Source of the DNA: Ditylenchus dipsaci
Taxonomy: Eukaryota; Nematoda; Chromadorea; Rhabditida; Anguinidae
Length of the DNA stretch: 64,000 nt
Direction of reading: 5' to 3'
Assembly (NCBI GenBank): GCA_004194705.1
Contig: SADC01000867.1
Span: 372,001-436,000 of the forward strand
The notes under the pieces are model-generated. The model had not been told where the DNA came from, did no database searches, and saw nothing but the letters and a program-made list of their open reading frames with translations. Every line of letters starts with the position of its first letter. Within the stretch, counting starts at the first letter, position 1. The translations under genes and the position numbers were made by a program. Shown piece by piece: positions 10,101 through 19,828 of this stretch.

Positions 10101-12124
10101 TGATGAATGGCCCGAAGAAGTAGACATTGCTGACAAGAATTTCACTGGCTGTTCTAACCAATGGTTCGTAGCTCTAATATTTTGACTAATTTTTCTGTTC
10201 AAAATTGAAATAAAAAATGCGTGTTATTAAAAATACAACAATATAAAATATACCATTATCCGGATAATAAGATTAAAAAATATCCGAGATTAAAGATTAT
10301 CTTTAATCCTATCCAGAATTTTGCAGGATGGATAGAATCGAAGATAATCTTAAATCTCGATCCTATCCATCCTGCAAAATTCGGCTCTTGCTTATAAATT
10401 GGGTCCAACAACAGTGCCATTAATTCCAGCCTAAAAAAATAGAGTAACCATCTCATTAAAAAGATTGTGGCTAAATTTTTTTTACCAGATGCCGAAAGTT
10501 CAAGTAACTGCGAACATTGTAAGTGATGGAATTTGGCAAAGCTTATACGTATTGTAAAAATATTTTTTTTGCTCTCAAAGGACTTTTTTGCTGATCATGT
10601 CGTCTGAAGCAAAAAGACTTCTTTTTGCTCCTAAAAAACTTTTTTGTTGCTACAAAAAGACTTTTATTTGCTGCAAATTTTTTTTGCTCCACAGGCATTT
10701 TTCATGATATCGTTTACTAGGAACATCAATTATTATACGGCAAAAATTGTTTTACCCCGTCAAATTATTCTTTTACCACGACAAATTATTCTTTCACCCC
10801 GTCAAATTTGAAGACTTGGTTTTTATCTCAAAAAGTTTTCAAATTTTTTACACATTTTATAACAAAATGTAGTTTTTTGGTCCATAAAATGACTTTTTTC
10901 AAAAAATTTGGTCTGTAACATGACTTTTTTCTTTAACTTTCTAATAGCTTCTTAGAAAGCTAAGATCCCGGGCTACATGCTGACATAAGAACTTAAGAAA
11001 AATTGAGAGAAAAAGTTAAAAAATACTCAAAAGAAACAAATTTTTACAATTTGACGGGGTAAAAGAATAATTTGACGGGGGAAAGTACTTACAGCCATTA
11101 TTACACATATCATTTCGCGAAAAATGCATGCGGAGCGAAAAATTATTTGCAGCAAATAAAAGTCTTTTCGCAGCAAGAAAAAGTTTTTTGCATCAAGAAA
11201 AAGTCTTTTTTGAGCAAAAAGAAGTCTTTTGGCGCCAGACAAAATTAGCAGCAAAAAAGTCTTTTGGCAGAGTAGAAAAAGTCTTTTTGCAGCACGATAA
11301 AGCTTTGCCCGATGAAATGTGCAGAAGAAAGAATTAAAGGTTGTTCTACCCGTGAAAAGAAATACTTTACCATATCCCGGATGTGAATGATACCAGCCAA
11401 TAACCTTCTCCAGCCGGCCAACAGGCTCGCACGTCTCCGAGTATGTTGTCATGTATTCATAAGCCTGTGCTTGAGCATTAACGCGGGTTTCAGTACCTGA
11501 AAAACATTGAATTGGCCAGGCACTTAAAAATGAGAGCAGCTAACCCTCCACTGGCAAAGCAAAGCTGTCCATAACAATCAATGTATTAGCGTCAACACGA
11601 CCTTGCATAAGACCCATAATCTCAATGTTGCCTCCACTTCGCGCATGCATCACTGTAACAAATAACCAATAAAACACTGTTCCACATGATTATATTTGCA
11701 ATAATACTCACCCATCTTCAGCAAAGCGAGCGCTGAGATCTTCACTTCCTAAAGTTACGACCATTAAGTTTTTAAGCAAAAAAGTGATAAAGCAAAATTC
11801 GCATTCGTTTCACCCTCATCATAAAGCCTATACATAAAGAAATTGGGTTCTCATCCTCTACCTAGTTCCACCTTTTCAAATACCTTTAATCGCTATTGAA
11901 AAACCGAAAATCACCTTGAAGTAGTGCGGATCTTTCTCCCAAGGTTTGACACTGCGAATCATTTGCTGCTCCTCATTGTCATATTTGTAGATAGCATCCA
12001 CCGAGATGTCCGAGATATTGTTTTCCAGTTGCCAGCGTCGAAGTCCCATATTATGCTGCTGAGCGTTGGATGATGAAGAAGGCCCAGAAGTATCCATATC
12101 GTTGCTCACTTTGTCGTTGCTCAT
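7112..12124 (-). CDS. csn-5: COP9 signalosome subunit 5 (JAMM deneddylase), about 10 exons
   Basis: Catalytic subunit of the COP9 signalosome; it removes NEDD8 from cullins. The start at 12124 gives [14 protein letters not shown]. Exons read: 11915-12124 ([26 protein letters not shown]); 11712-11748 ([12 protein letters not shown]); about 11555-11645 ([19 protein letters not shown]); 11371 to about 11495 ([26 protein letters not shown]); 9372-9448 ([17 protein letters not shown]); 9281-9313 ([11 protein letters not shown]); 8986-9019 ([11 protein letters not shown]); about 8900-8933 ([13 protein letters not shown]); about 8728-8865 ([20 protein letters not shown]); 7353-7443 ([19 protein letters not shown]); 7247-7308; 7112-7192 (C-terminus, TAA). 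The JAMM motif [14 protein letters not shown] is complete but split by a 1.9-kb intron. One base is missing from a C run at 8842-8843 (SEYQ to PLSKIED). All other joins keep frame. High confidence in identity; small exon borders are approximate. Confidence 0.95.
7919..8068. repeat. Hairpin with GTAAATGTAAGT microrepeat arms, in csn-5 intron
   Basis: GGCTCTATCACAATTGAAGG is answered by its complement at 8048-8068, with (GTAAAT/GTAAGT)n in both arms. It produces a meaningless VNVNVSVSV reading frame. Confidence 0.7.
8069..8690. repeat. Foldback element with tRNA-like B boxes, in csn-5 intron
   Basis: The left end GGAAACTTTATATACGCATC and right end GATGCGTATATAAAGTTCCC are inverted copies. Next to the left arm lies GGTTCGAGTACC, next to the right arm (minus strand) AGTTCTAGTCCC; both resemble the pol III B box. 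The middle (8165-8560) has diverged copies of a GTAGCC...CATTTTGAGC stretch. Confidence 0.55.
9499..10387. mobile_element. TIR element carrying a gene-like exon, in csn-5 intron
   Basis: The ends GAGCCGAATTTTGCAGGATGG (9499) and its complement (to 10387) are near-perfect. Sub-terminal AT-rich words GATTAAAGATAATC recur in both arms. The middle (9873-10202) holds an exon-like open frame unrelated to transposases. I see no clear target duplication. Confidence 0.65.
9873..10202 (-). pseudogene. Exon-like fragment, possibly arrestin-domain, captured in a TIR element
   Basis: An open frame of about 109 codons on the minus strand ends with DE followed by a GTATGA splice-donor-like site. The stretch [17 protein letters not shown] then [11 protein letters not shown] loosely resembles the C-terminal half of arrestin-domain proteins (I-P-x-x-P-P ... 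Y-x-x-x-V), but the match is by eye and weak. It lies wholly inside the 9499-10387 element and is not part of csn-5. Confidence 0.3.
10530..11320. repeat. Palindrome within a palindrome, in csn-5 intron
   Basis: The outer arms (10560-10690 and 11140-11300) are built of AAAAGTCTTTTTGCAGCA-like words in opposite orientation. The inner element (about 10738-11085) has arms of TTTTACCCCGTCAAATTATT. Its centre holds the GAAAGCTAAGATCCCGGGCTA core that recurs near 46115, 46290, 48865 and 53515. Confidence 0.6.
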
Positions 12125-12322
12125 TTTATTCTCACTCTAAGACTTATAAAATGAATAAATTTAGGAAGAGAGTAAAAGTGAAAGGTCATGAAAACACTTT
12201 TAGAAATGTTTTGGAGCTATAATTTGCCTTTTGGAGCTATAATTTGCCTTCACTGAAGTGCAAACGGTCAATTGATCGTCGATACCGGATTCGTGCATAG
12301 CATGGCTGATTTGTTTGTATCA

Positions 12323-12597
12323 CAGTCAACCCCCGCTATAGTGACACCTCGCTATAGGAACACCCTCGCTATATCGAGCAGCAAAATCGAAATCTTTGCA
12401 ATATTTCGGACGATACTGACGCATCAGGGCTGTCAAAAGAATTTAAAAACTGTGTTTAAAGGTGTTAGACCCTAAACTGGATGAAATTTTGGTTGATTGT
12501 ATTACCATACGCGAAACCCTCGCTATAGTGACACTCTTCAAAAAATTCTTGAAAATCCCTGCTATAGTGACACTCCAAGGCCGGTCCCGAGCAGTGT
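12323..12597. mobile_element. Pogo/Tigger-like element, right end missing
   Basis: It begins CAGTCAACCCCCGCTATAGT and repeats CGCTATAGTGACAC four times, ending in the core GGCCGGTCCCGAGCAGTG. This is the left-end design seen in the other TA-flanked elements here, but no right inverted end follows. Confidence 0.5.
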
Positions 12598-12725
12598 TAT
12601 TTTATTTACAAATTTTGTGCACGAAAATTTTCATTCCCAAAGAATGAACTCAAAAGATAGGACCACATTGAATTTCCCCACCAAAAGTGTGAAATTCCGC
12701 ACCAAATTTTTAAAAAAATTATTTA

Positions 12726-13922
12726 CAGTAGCGGAAAAAAGTATTGGAGCAAGCACATATTTTTTGAAAATCATTGTGTAGCTTTCCAAATTCGCAACAT
12801 TCTACAATAATTTTCAACCAAGGAGGTTGCCCGCAATCTCAGCTACATTTTGAGCACAAATATGCCAAAAAAGATTAATTTTTTGTTAGCATACCAATGC
12901 TATATGCAAAGCCACTCATTTCCGGGGTGGAAAAAAGTATTGCAGCAAGCGCTGTTTCGTTAATGTTTCAAGATTTTAGGAGTTGTTTGCTAGTTATTTT
13001 TAATGAGTTTTACAGCACTGTTTCTTAGCTACAATTTGATAGGTCAAACACTTCTTTTTGATCATTCTGAGAAAAGTTATGACCATCAACAAAAAAGTGT
13101 CAATTTCTAGTCAAAATCAAAGTAAATCTAAGGAAAATGGTTGTTTGGTCACATAAATACTGACTTTTCTTAAAAGTTTGAATATCAAGATTGACCAGTT
13201 AATGCACTGTTTGAATATTTAACAATTTCTTTACAAAATGGCATGTAAGCCTTTTTTTAAGGATTGCACAGGGCTGAGAAACGGACGGTTGAAGTTGAAA
13301 GAAGTGAAAATGTCTCAAAATAAGGCAAAAATAGATGTTTTTTTACTTGTTTTAACTTCAACCGTCCGTTTCTCAGCCCTGTGCAATCCTTAAAAAAAGG
13401 CTTACATGCCATTTTGTAAAGAAATTGTTAAATATTCAAACAGTGCATTAACTGGTCAATCTTGATATTCAAACTTTTAAGAAAAGTCAGTATTTATGTG
13501 ACCAAACAACCATTTTCCTTAGATTTACTTTGATTTTGACTAGAAATTGACACTTTTTGTTGATGGTCATAACTTTTCTCAGAATGATCAAAAAGAAGTG
13601 TTTGACCTATCAAATTGTAGCTAAGAAACAGTGCTGTAAAACTCATTAAAAATAACTAGCAAACAACTCCTAAAATCTTGAAACATTAACGAAACAGCGC
13701 TTGCTGCAATACTTTTTTCCACCCCGGAAATGAGTGGCTTTGCATATAGCATTGGTATGCTAACAAAAAATTAATCTTTTTGGCATATTTGTGCTCAAAA
13801 TGTAGCTGAGATTGCGGGCAACCTCCTTGGTTGAAAATTATTGTAGAATGTTGCGAATTTGGAAAGCTACACAATGATTTTCAAAAAATATGTGCTTGCT
13901 CCAATACTTTTTTCCGCTACTG
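12726..13922. mobile_element. Tc1-type 1.2-kb near-perfect palindrome at a TA site
   Basis: The ends CAGTAGCGGAAAAAAGTATT and complement are flanked by TA (12724-12725, 13923-13924). The two arms of about 580 bases match almost base for base around a centre near 13320. A second internal copy of the end sequence (GTGGAAAAAAGTATTGCAGC) lies about 200 bases in from each tip. No transposase. It is the longest clean hairpin in the window. Confidence 0.9.
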
Positions 13923-13928
13923 TATGTC

Positions 13929-14035
13929 TTTTTCTGTCCAAGACTAACCAAATTTTGCCTAATTTTGCAAGAAGTCAAATTTTTTCAGCCTGAAAATGAC
14001 TTGGATTGGTCAGAATCCCAACCCGGAATGGCCAG
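13929..14035. repeat. Dispersed repeat copy (CCAAGACTAACCAAATTTTG)
   Basis: Second copy of the stretch at 6713-6810, including the CCCGGAATGGCCAG tail. Confidence 0.6.
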
Positions 14036-14129
14036 ATAATTATTTTCGATTTATATTAAACTGTAAGTAATTGGGAAGTGTGTTTCATAGTATCGAACTT
14101 ATGATTTTGGCAACCCGAACCGCAAAACT

Positions 14130-15535
14130 TTGGGTAGCTACTACCTGGACAGGATATCCATACCGGTGGACTGGGAAATCAAAATTAAAAAATGAAGTTT
14201 ACCCAAAATCAAAAACAAACTTTTTTTCTTACATAAATTCTATGGGAAATAGGATTTGATAGGTCCGAAATTGCGATTTTAAACATCCTAACTCCGAAAA
14301 ATTGTCTGAGTACCCTTGGTTCAGGGTAGGTACCCCTGGCCCAGGTATATACCCACCTGGATGGCCTGAAAAATCAATTTTTTTTAAATAAAAACAAACC
14401 ATCCTATCATATGAAAAATCCTGTGGTGAATCCTGTTTGTTAGGAATAAAAATTGCAATATCACCCACCCGAATCCCAAAATCCAGGATAGGTACCACCT
14501 GACCGGGTGGATACCAAGCTGGATGGCCTGAAAAATGAAATTTTTTAATTTTACAAGAAACCATTCTATCATATGCGAAATTGTGATGGGAATTGGGTTT
14601 GTTAAGACCAAATTCAAGATTTTCCCCCACCGAAACACCAAAACCTGGGTTAGGTACTACCAAACCAGGTGGAATCCACCTGAAAACCTGAAAAGGTATT
14701 TTTCGATAGTTTGAAAAATAATCCATGCTATCAAATGTAAAACCGTGACGTGAATAAGGTTTGGTAAGACCAAAATCCCAATTTCACCAACCCAGACCCC
14801 AAAATATGAAATGGGTACCTTCTGATCAGGTGGATATCCATTTAGGGGCGTCAAGAGAATTGATCCACACCGAATTGGTCCATACCGAATTGGTCCGCAC
14901 ATGAACTGGACCACACATGAATTGGCCCATACATGAATTGGTTCATACTTTTCAAATAATTTGAATTTTTTCAAATTTGAAAAATTTTGCGGGAATTTTA
15001 ATTTTTTAGTCTGAACCAACCAAACGAAGTGGCCGTCCACTTGCTACGATTTTTTTTCGTTTTTCATGTTCCGAAGCCTGTTCTCTGGACTAATTCGGGC
15101 ATGCTGAAGATAGTTCGATAGTGGTAAAACGCCGTTTTGTATGTTTATTTTTGAGTTTTGCAAAATAATTGATCTTGCCAAAACTCGATTGCACCAAAAC
15201 TCAAAAAATACCCTACAGAACGGCATTTTACTATCAAACCATCTTCAGCATGTCCTAATTAGTCCAGAAAATATGTTTCGGAACCCGAAAAAGTAAAAAA
15301 AAATTGCTCCAAGTGGACGACCACTTGGTTTGGTAGGTTCAGACTAACGAATTCAAATTCCCAAAAAAAATTTCAACAATTTTGAAAAGTTTAGGCCAAT
15401 TCGTGTGTGGACCTATCCGGTGTAAATCAATTCGGTGAGGATCAATTCGCTTAACGCCCGTAAATGGATATCCACCTGGACCAGGGGTACCCATTTCGGG
15501 TTTTGGGGTCTGGGTAGGTGAAATCGGGGCTGTAG
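14130..15535. repeat. Nested foldback with ACCTGG-word arms
   Basis: 14290-14840 contains repeated blocks of TACCACCTGACCGGGTGGAT type, each about 120-150 bases apart and followed by GGCCTGAAAAATcAATTTTTT. The inverted partner is at 15462-15535. A second foldback (14846-15459) sits at the centre. Paraphrases of the same ACCTGAGTACC words occur near 54580-54705. Confidence 0.55.
14846..15459. mobile_element. Foldback element with GAATTGGTCCACAC words
   Basis: The ends GGGCGTCAAGAGAATTGATC and the complement of GATCAATTCGCTTAACGCCC match with few changes. The left arm has five copies of GAATTGGTCCACAC-like words. Inside, 15025-15330 is a further palindrome (GTGGCCGTCCACTTG ... CAAGTGGACGACCACTTGG). 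Pieces of that inner part recur at 15560, 16135 and 54200. Confidence 0.65.
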
Positions 15536-15639
15536 TCTTATCAAACCCACCAACCCAACGACCACTTGGTTTGGTTAGTTCAGGCTAAAAATTTTGAAAA
15601 CCACCATAAATCTAGAATTTTGAGCGATTAAGCCCATCG

Positions 15640-15776
15640 AACCCGAAATCCGCAAATGTGGAATCCGCAAGTGATAATCCGGAAGAACAAATCCGCAAGT
15701 GGGGAATCCGCAAGTGTAAAATTCGCATAAGTTTAATCCGCGTATGTGGAATCCGCAAAAAAAAATCCGCAACTGA
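15640..15776. repeat. Tandem GGAATCCGCAAGTG array
   Basis: About eight diverged units of AATCCGCAAGTGGG spaced 14-20 bases apart. No inverted partner was found nearby. Confidence 0.7.
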
Positions 15777-16199
15777 GTGCTCGCCATGAATGGATACTTC
15801 TGATCAATGGATACCCCGGCTGATAAATTGAAATAAGGAAGTTAAATTTTTTACTCCAATGAATCGATATGAGAGTTAAAGTGGTGAATCTGCATGTCCA
15901 CCCGGGGCGGATTTTTTCTCTTATGTTTCAGCTTAAAAAACTTTTTTGTGCACTATTCCGATATCCTAAAAATAGTTTGTTGGTAGAAAACTGTCATTTG
16001 ATTAAATTTGAAAAAACTAAAAAAATAACATACAAAATAGTATTTTTAATTTTCATAAAGCCTTTTTAAGAGTGCTGGGATGAGTGAAAAAAACAAGTTT
16101 TAGAACCCGAAAAACATTAAAAAATTTGCACCAAATGGACGACCATTTGGTTTAGATTATGCAATAGAACTGAGGCTGGATTACAGACAAACGTGTTAA

Positions 16200-16470
16200 C
16201 TTATAGGAGTTTTTACAAAACAACAAATTGGGTAAAATCCAAGTTTAAATTGGGTAAAGTTAAACTTTAAACCGGCTAGAAACCAAGTTTAAATAGGGTA
16301 AAATTAAACTTTAATTAAGGTAAAAGCAAAGTTTAATTAGAGTAAAGTTAAAGTTTAAATTGGGTAAGGTCTAACTTTAAATAGGGTCATGTTAAGGTAC
16401 TGGGTCATCGTTTTTAAAGTTTAATAGCTGCTCGAATAAAAGTTTAACATGACCCAATTTAAACTCAAAC
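16200..16470. repeat. Array of AAATTGGGTAAAGTTAAACT words
   Basis: About ten diverged units of TTTAAATTGGGTAAAGT; the last ones (16428-16470) are in the opposite orientation, so this may be one arm of a decayed foldback. Confidence 0.6.
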
Positions 16471-16579
16471 TTGAGTTCCTGTGTATACAATCCCCCCTGA
16501 CCCAAAAATGCCCAAAATGGTGTCCTAAGGGCATTTTAGCTACTTTCAACGTGAAAAAGCAACGAAAAATCAGTGGGAA

Positions 16580-17044
16580 CAGTGATGGGTAAGCAGGTAA
16601 TTTTTGCTCCGGCACCACCCCACGCCCCGAGGGAAACCAAGCCACCGCCCCGGCACCACCCTACGCCCAAGCGGCGCAAGATTATCGCCCCGGAACTGCT
16701 CCGTGCCCTGGGGCGCCCCGCACCGGGTTATGAAGCATTGCCGGTGGATTTTTTAAGCTGTTTTTATGATTCAGCCAGTTCATAAGGCCAATTTTAATTA
16801 AGATTCAATAAAATTAAAGCCTTCTAGCAAAGTTTAGGACAAATAAACAGGCTCCGGAGCGCCCCATACCCCGCCCCAGCCCAACATTTTGCCTTCGCCC
16901 CTCGCCCCGGCCTACTTTTTTTCGCGACCCGGCACCGTCCCATGCCCCAAGACAAACCAAGCCACCGCCCCGCACCGCCCCACGCCCCGGGCGGGGCGGT
17001 GCGGGGCGCATTTGGGGCGCCTCGGGCGGCTAGACCCATCACTG
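16580..17044. mobile_element. hAT-like MITE with GC-rich interior
   Basis: The ends are CAGTGATGGG and CCCATCACTG. The flanks GTGGGAA and GTGGAAA agree in 6 of 7 bases, an imperfect target duplication. The inside is CCGCACCGCCCCACGCCCCG-type sequence, starkly GC-rich against the AT-rich surroundings. Confidence 0.6.
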
Positions 17045-17097
17045 GTGGAAAGACACTTTTTAGTATTTTTTGAAAATTTTTATTTTTGCATTCTTGC

Positions 17098-17260
17098 CTT
17101 GGGGGACCAAGGTAACTCAACCTAAAAGGGTATGTGGATATTTCTAAAACACCGAAAAGGATAAGATTTGAACATAGTTTTGTTAACTGGGGCCTACTGC
17201 ATAAAGAAACTCTGGTATGCATACGTGTTTTATGCCTTCAAGCCCCCTGCTCCATCTCTC
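17098..17260. repeat. Dispersed family copy 1 (GGGGCCTACTGCATAAAGAA)
   Basis: Contains CTTGGGGGACCAAGGTAA, GAACATAGTTTTGTTAACTG and AAACTCTGGTATGCATACGT. The same modules occur near 53835-53965, 57700-57830 and 63700-63830, in either orientation. Confidence 0.65.
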
Positions 17261-17278
17261 AAGCCCCTAACTCTAAAG

Positions 17279-18307
17279 CAGGGCTCTTAAGTGTACTTAT
17301 TTATAAGAAATGTACTTATTTTCGACGAATGTACTTATTTGTACTTATTTTCGAAAAATTTACAGCATCTCGGCACAAAATATCTTAGAACAAAAAAGTG
17401 GGCAATTTTTTTAATATTTTGTTTGTGTTGTACTCAATGTTTTCTTATGGATAAATCTTTTTTCTGCCACCTTTTGGCTTCTTTCTGCCACCCTTTTGCT
17501 TTTTTCTGCCACCTTTTACTTTTGGTTATTATTCTTTTCGACCCACAGAAGTCTTCTTTCTTGCACCAAATCACCTTGTTTAAAAAAAACCATATGAAAC
17601 AACAAAAAATAAGGTATGCACCCAGGTGGATTCGAACCAACAACCTCTAAATCACCCCTTAGAATCGCTCAGAACCCATCCAGAATGGCCAAAAGGCAAA
17701 AATAACTAATTTTTAGTGGGTTTACTAAAGGGGTGTAAACTTTTTGCAAAAAAATGATTGAGCGAATCAGATTTTGGGTCCGATACGCCTAATACCTCAG
17801 AATCGTGTGGTTTGGTGTTATTTAAGGTGGTTTGGAATGGATAGTGAAGAATTTTGAGCGATTAAGCGTATCGGACCCGAAATCTGATCCGCTCAATCGA
17901 TTTTCGCAAAAAGTTTACACCCCCTTTAGTAAACCCACTAAAAACCAGTTATTTTTGTCTTTTGGCCATTCTGGATGGGGTTCTGAGCGATTCTAAGGGG
18001 TGATGTAGAGGTTGTTGGTTCGAATCCACCTGGGTGCATACCTTATTTTTGTTGTTTCATATGGTTTGGTTTAAACCAGGTGATTTGGTGCAAGAAAGAA
18101 GACTTCTGTGGGTCTAAAAGAATAATAACCAAAAGTAAAAGGTGGCAGAAAAAAGCAAAGAATTTGATGACAAATGGCGATATTTAAGGATAAGTTATCT
18201 AATAAAGTTACGAAAAAGCAAAATTTCAAAATGTACTAATTTTTGGGCCAAAAATTTTATTTTTTTCGAAATGTACTTATTTTTGAAAAAAAAACTTGGG
18301 AGCCCTG
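17279..18307. mobile_element. hAT element, 1.03 kb, exact 8-bp target duplication
   Basis: The ends CAGGGCTC and GAGCCCTG are flanked on both sides by CTCTAAAG (17271-17278 and 18308-18315). Most of the element is a long imperfect palindrome. Both arms carry GGTTCGAATCCACCTGGGTG in opposite orientation, a good match to a tRNA T-arm/B box. Sub-terminal AATGTACTTATTTTC words repeat. No transposase. Confidence 0.85.
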
Positions 18308-18317
18308 CTCTAAAGCC

Positions 18318-18390
18318 TCTCACATCTCTAACTCTCAAGCCCCGTGCGCCCCTTCAAGGGCGCAGGGGGCTTGGTCGGTTAGAGACTCAC
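18318..18390. repeat. GC hairpin AAGCCCC...GGGGCTTGG (copy 1)
   Basis: AAGCCCCGTGCGCCCCTTCA folds with GGGCGCAGGGGGCTTGG. It is one of four dispersed copies of a strong stem-loop (others about 57645, 58105 and 63785). Confidence 0.65.
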
Positions 18391-19380
18391 TTACCTTAAA
18401 CATGATTCCGAGCAAGATTCTTGATGAAAAATGTATATAGAGACTCTTTTTGCCCAGCTCCAGTGGCCAAAACAGGGTGAAAACCACCAAATAAGGTATC
18501 TGAGTACCCTCCAGAACTGCCTAAAAGTCGATTTTTGGTCAAAAATTTTGTTTTTGTGGAAAGTGCTTTCCCAGTCGTTTTTTATTCTTTTCTATACGTA
18601 AAAGTGGTCAAATCACGTAAAACGAGGTTTAAACCGGTTTCTGGGCCAGGGGGATTCTATACTCCAGCTATAGAGTAATTAGCTGTCGCAATATCTTTCA
18701 ACTGGGGTCAAAAGGCGCCTATCGGCGCCTCTATCAGTTTTCACCTACTAACAGTAGTTAATTGGTCATGTGAAGCTAATTAATTAATGCATAGCCTTAG
18801 CGGAGAGCTATCTTGGAAATGCAGTAATACATGCACTAATACAGCTCAGATTCTGCACACTCAGTTTTCCGATTAGAAATAACACAGCGTTGCTCCAGTA
18901 AAGTTGAAAAGAAACAAAATCAATTATTAGTAATTCTGCTTTTCCGCCACGGTAAAAAAATTGCCCCCTGAAACTGCCCTCAAACATGAGATCTTGCTGT
19001 CGAATTTCAAATTTCGTTCAAGACGAAAATCATTTGGATTTCAAAAAATTGAATTTAAATTTTTTTGTAGACTCTGTGTGTCTTAATTCATCCTTTATTA
19101 TATACAATCAAATTTCGATATAACATGCACCCGATACAACATTTTGTTTGATTTCATTTGAATAAAACTTTCTTCATAATTTATATGGTAATCATTAACA
19201 CTGGATATAACGCACAGCTGACGATATGAAGCTAACGTACCTTTTATACATTCTGTACCTTTCCTTTAAAACGTACCTTCGATACAATATCCATGGGATT
19301 ACATGGGTTTTGCTTCCATCGTGGCCATAATTGCACCGCCGCGGCCGACACCCTTCGGTAATTCCCGATAAACGCCCCAA

Positions 19381-19439
19381 GCAGTCATAGTTTTTTGAGA
19401 TGATCATTCCACTCTCATCTCAAAAATCTATGACTGCGA
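19381..19439. repeat. Small hairpin GCAGTCATAG...CTATGACTGC
   Basis: CAGTCATAGTTTTTTGAGAT folds with ATCTCAAAAATCTATGACTG around a short loop. It sits at the edge of a stretch with TTCGATATAACATGC and TTCGATACAATATCC words (19107-19290), resembling a decayed pogo-like element. Confidence 0.5.
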
Positions 19440-19828
19440 GGCACCCCTTTGATGTTGACCCTTTCTGTTGGCAAAGGCTCGGGCGAGAAAGTTAATACAC
19501 CTTTGCATATTTTGTTATTGAAAGTTAGGACATGCCTAAAATATTTTAGCCTGCTTTTCTGCTGTAAAAACTTGAAATTCAAATTTGTTTACACTGGATA
19601 TACAGCCTGATGATCCATGATTCCAGTATTATGCCGTTTACAAAGGCTATTGAAGAAACTATATTTAAGTTCCCGCGAAACATTCCATATTTCTACACTT
19701 GGCTAATTGTTATGAATTTCGTTTACCTTAAATGAAAGATCGAACAAAAAAAGACAGCACCAAGAAAAACACCAACAACTTTTACTGGTGCATTTTGACG
19801 TTGACATCATTATAAGTTATTATTACCG

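Noticed and set aside
16573..17222. Proline/arginine-rich frames on both strands
   Set aside because: GC-rich filler of a hAT-like MITE; no coding signal.
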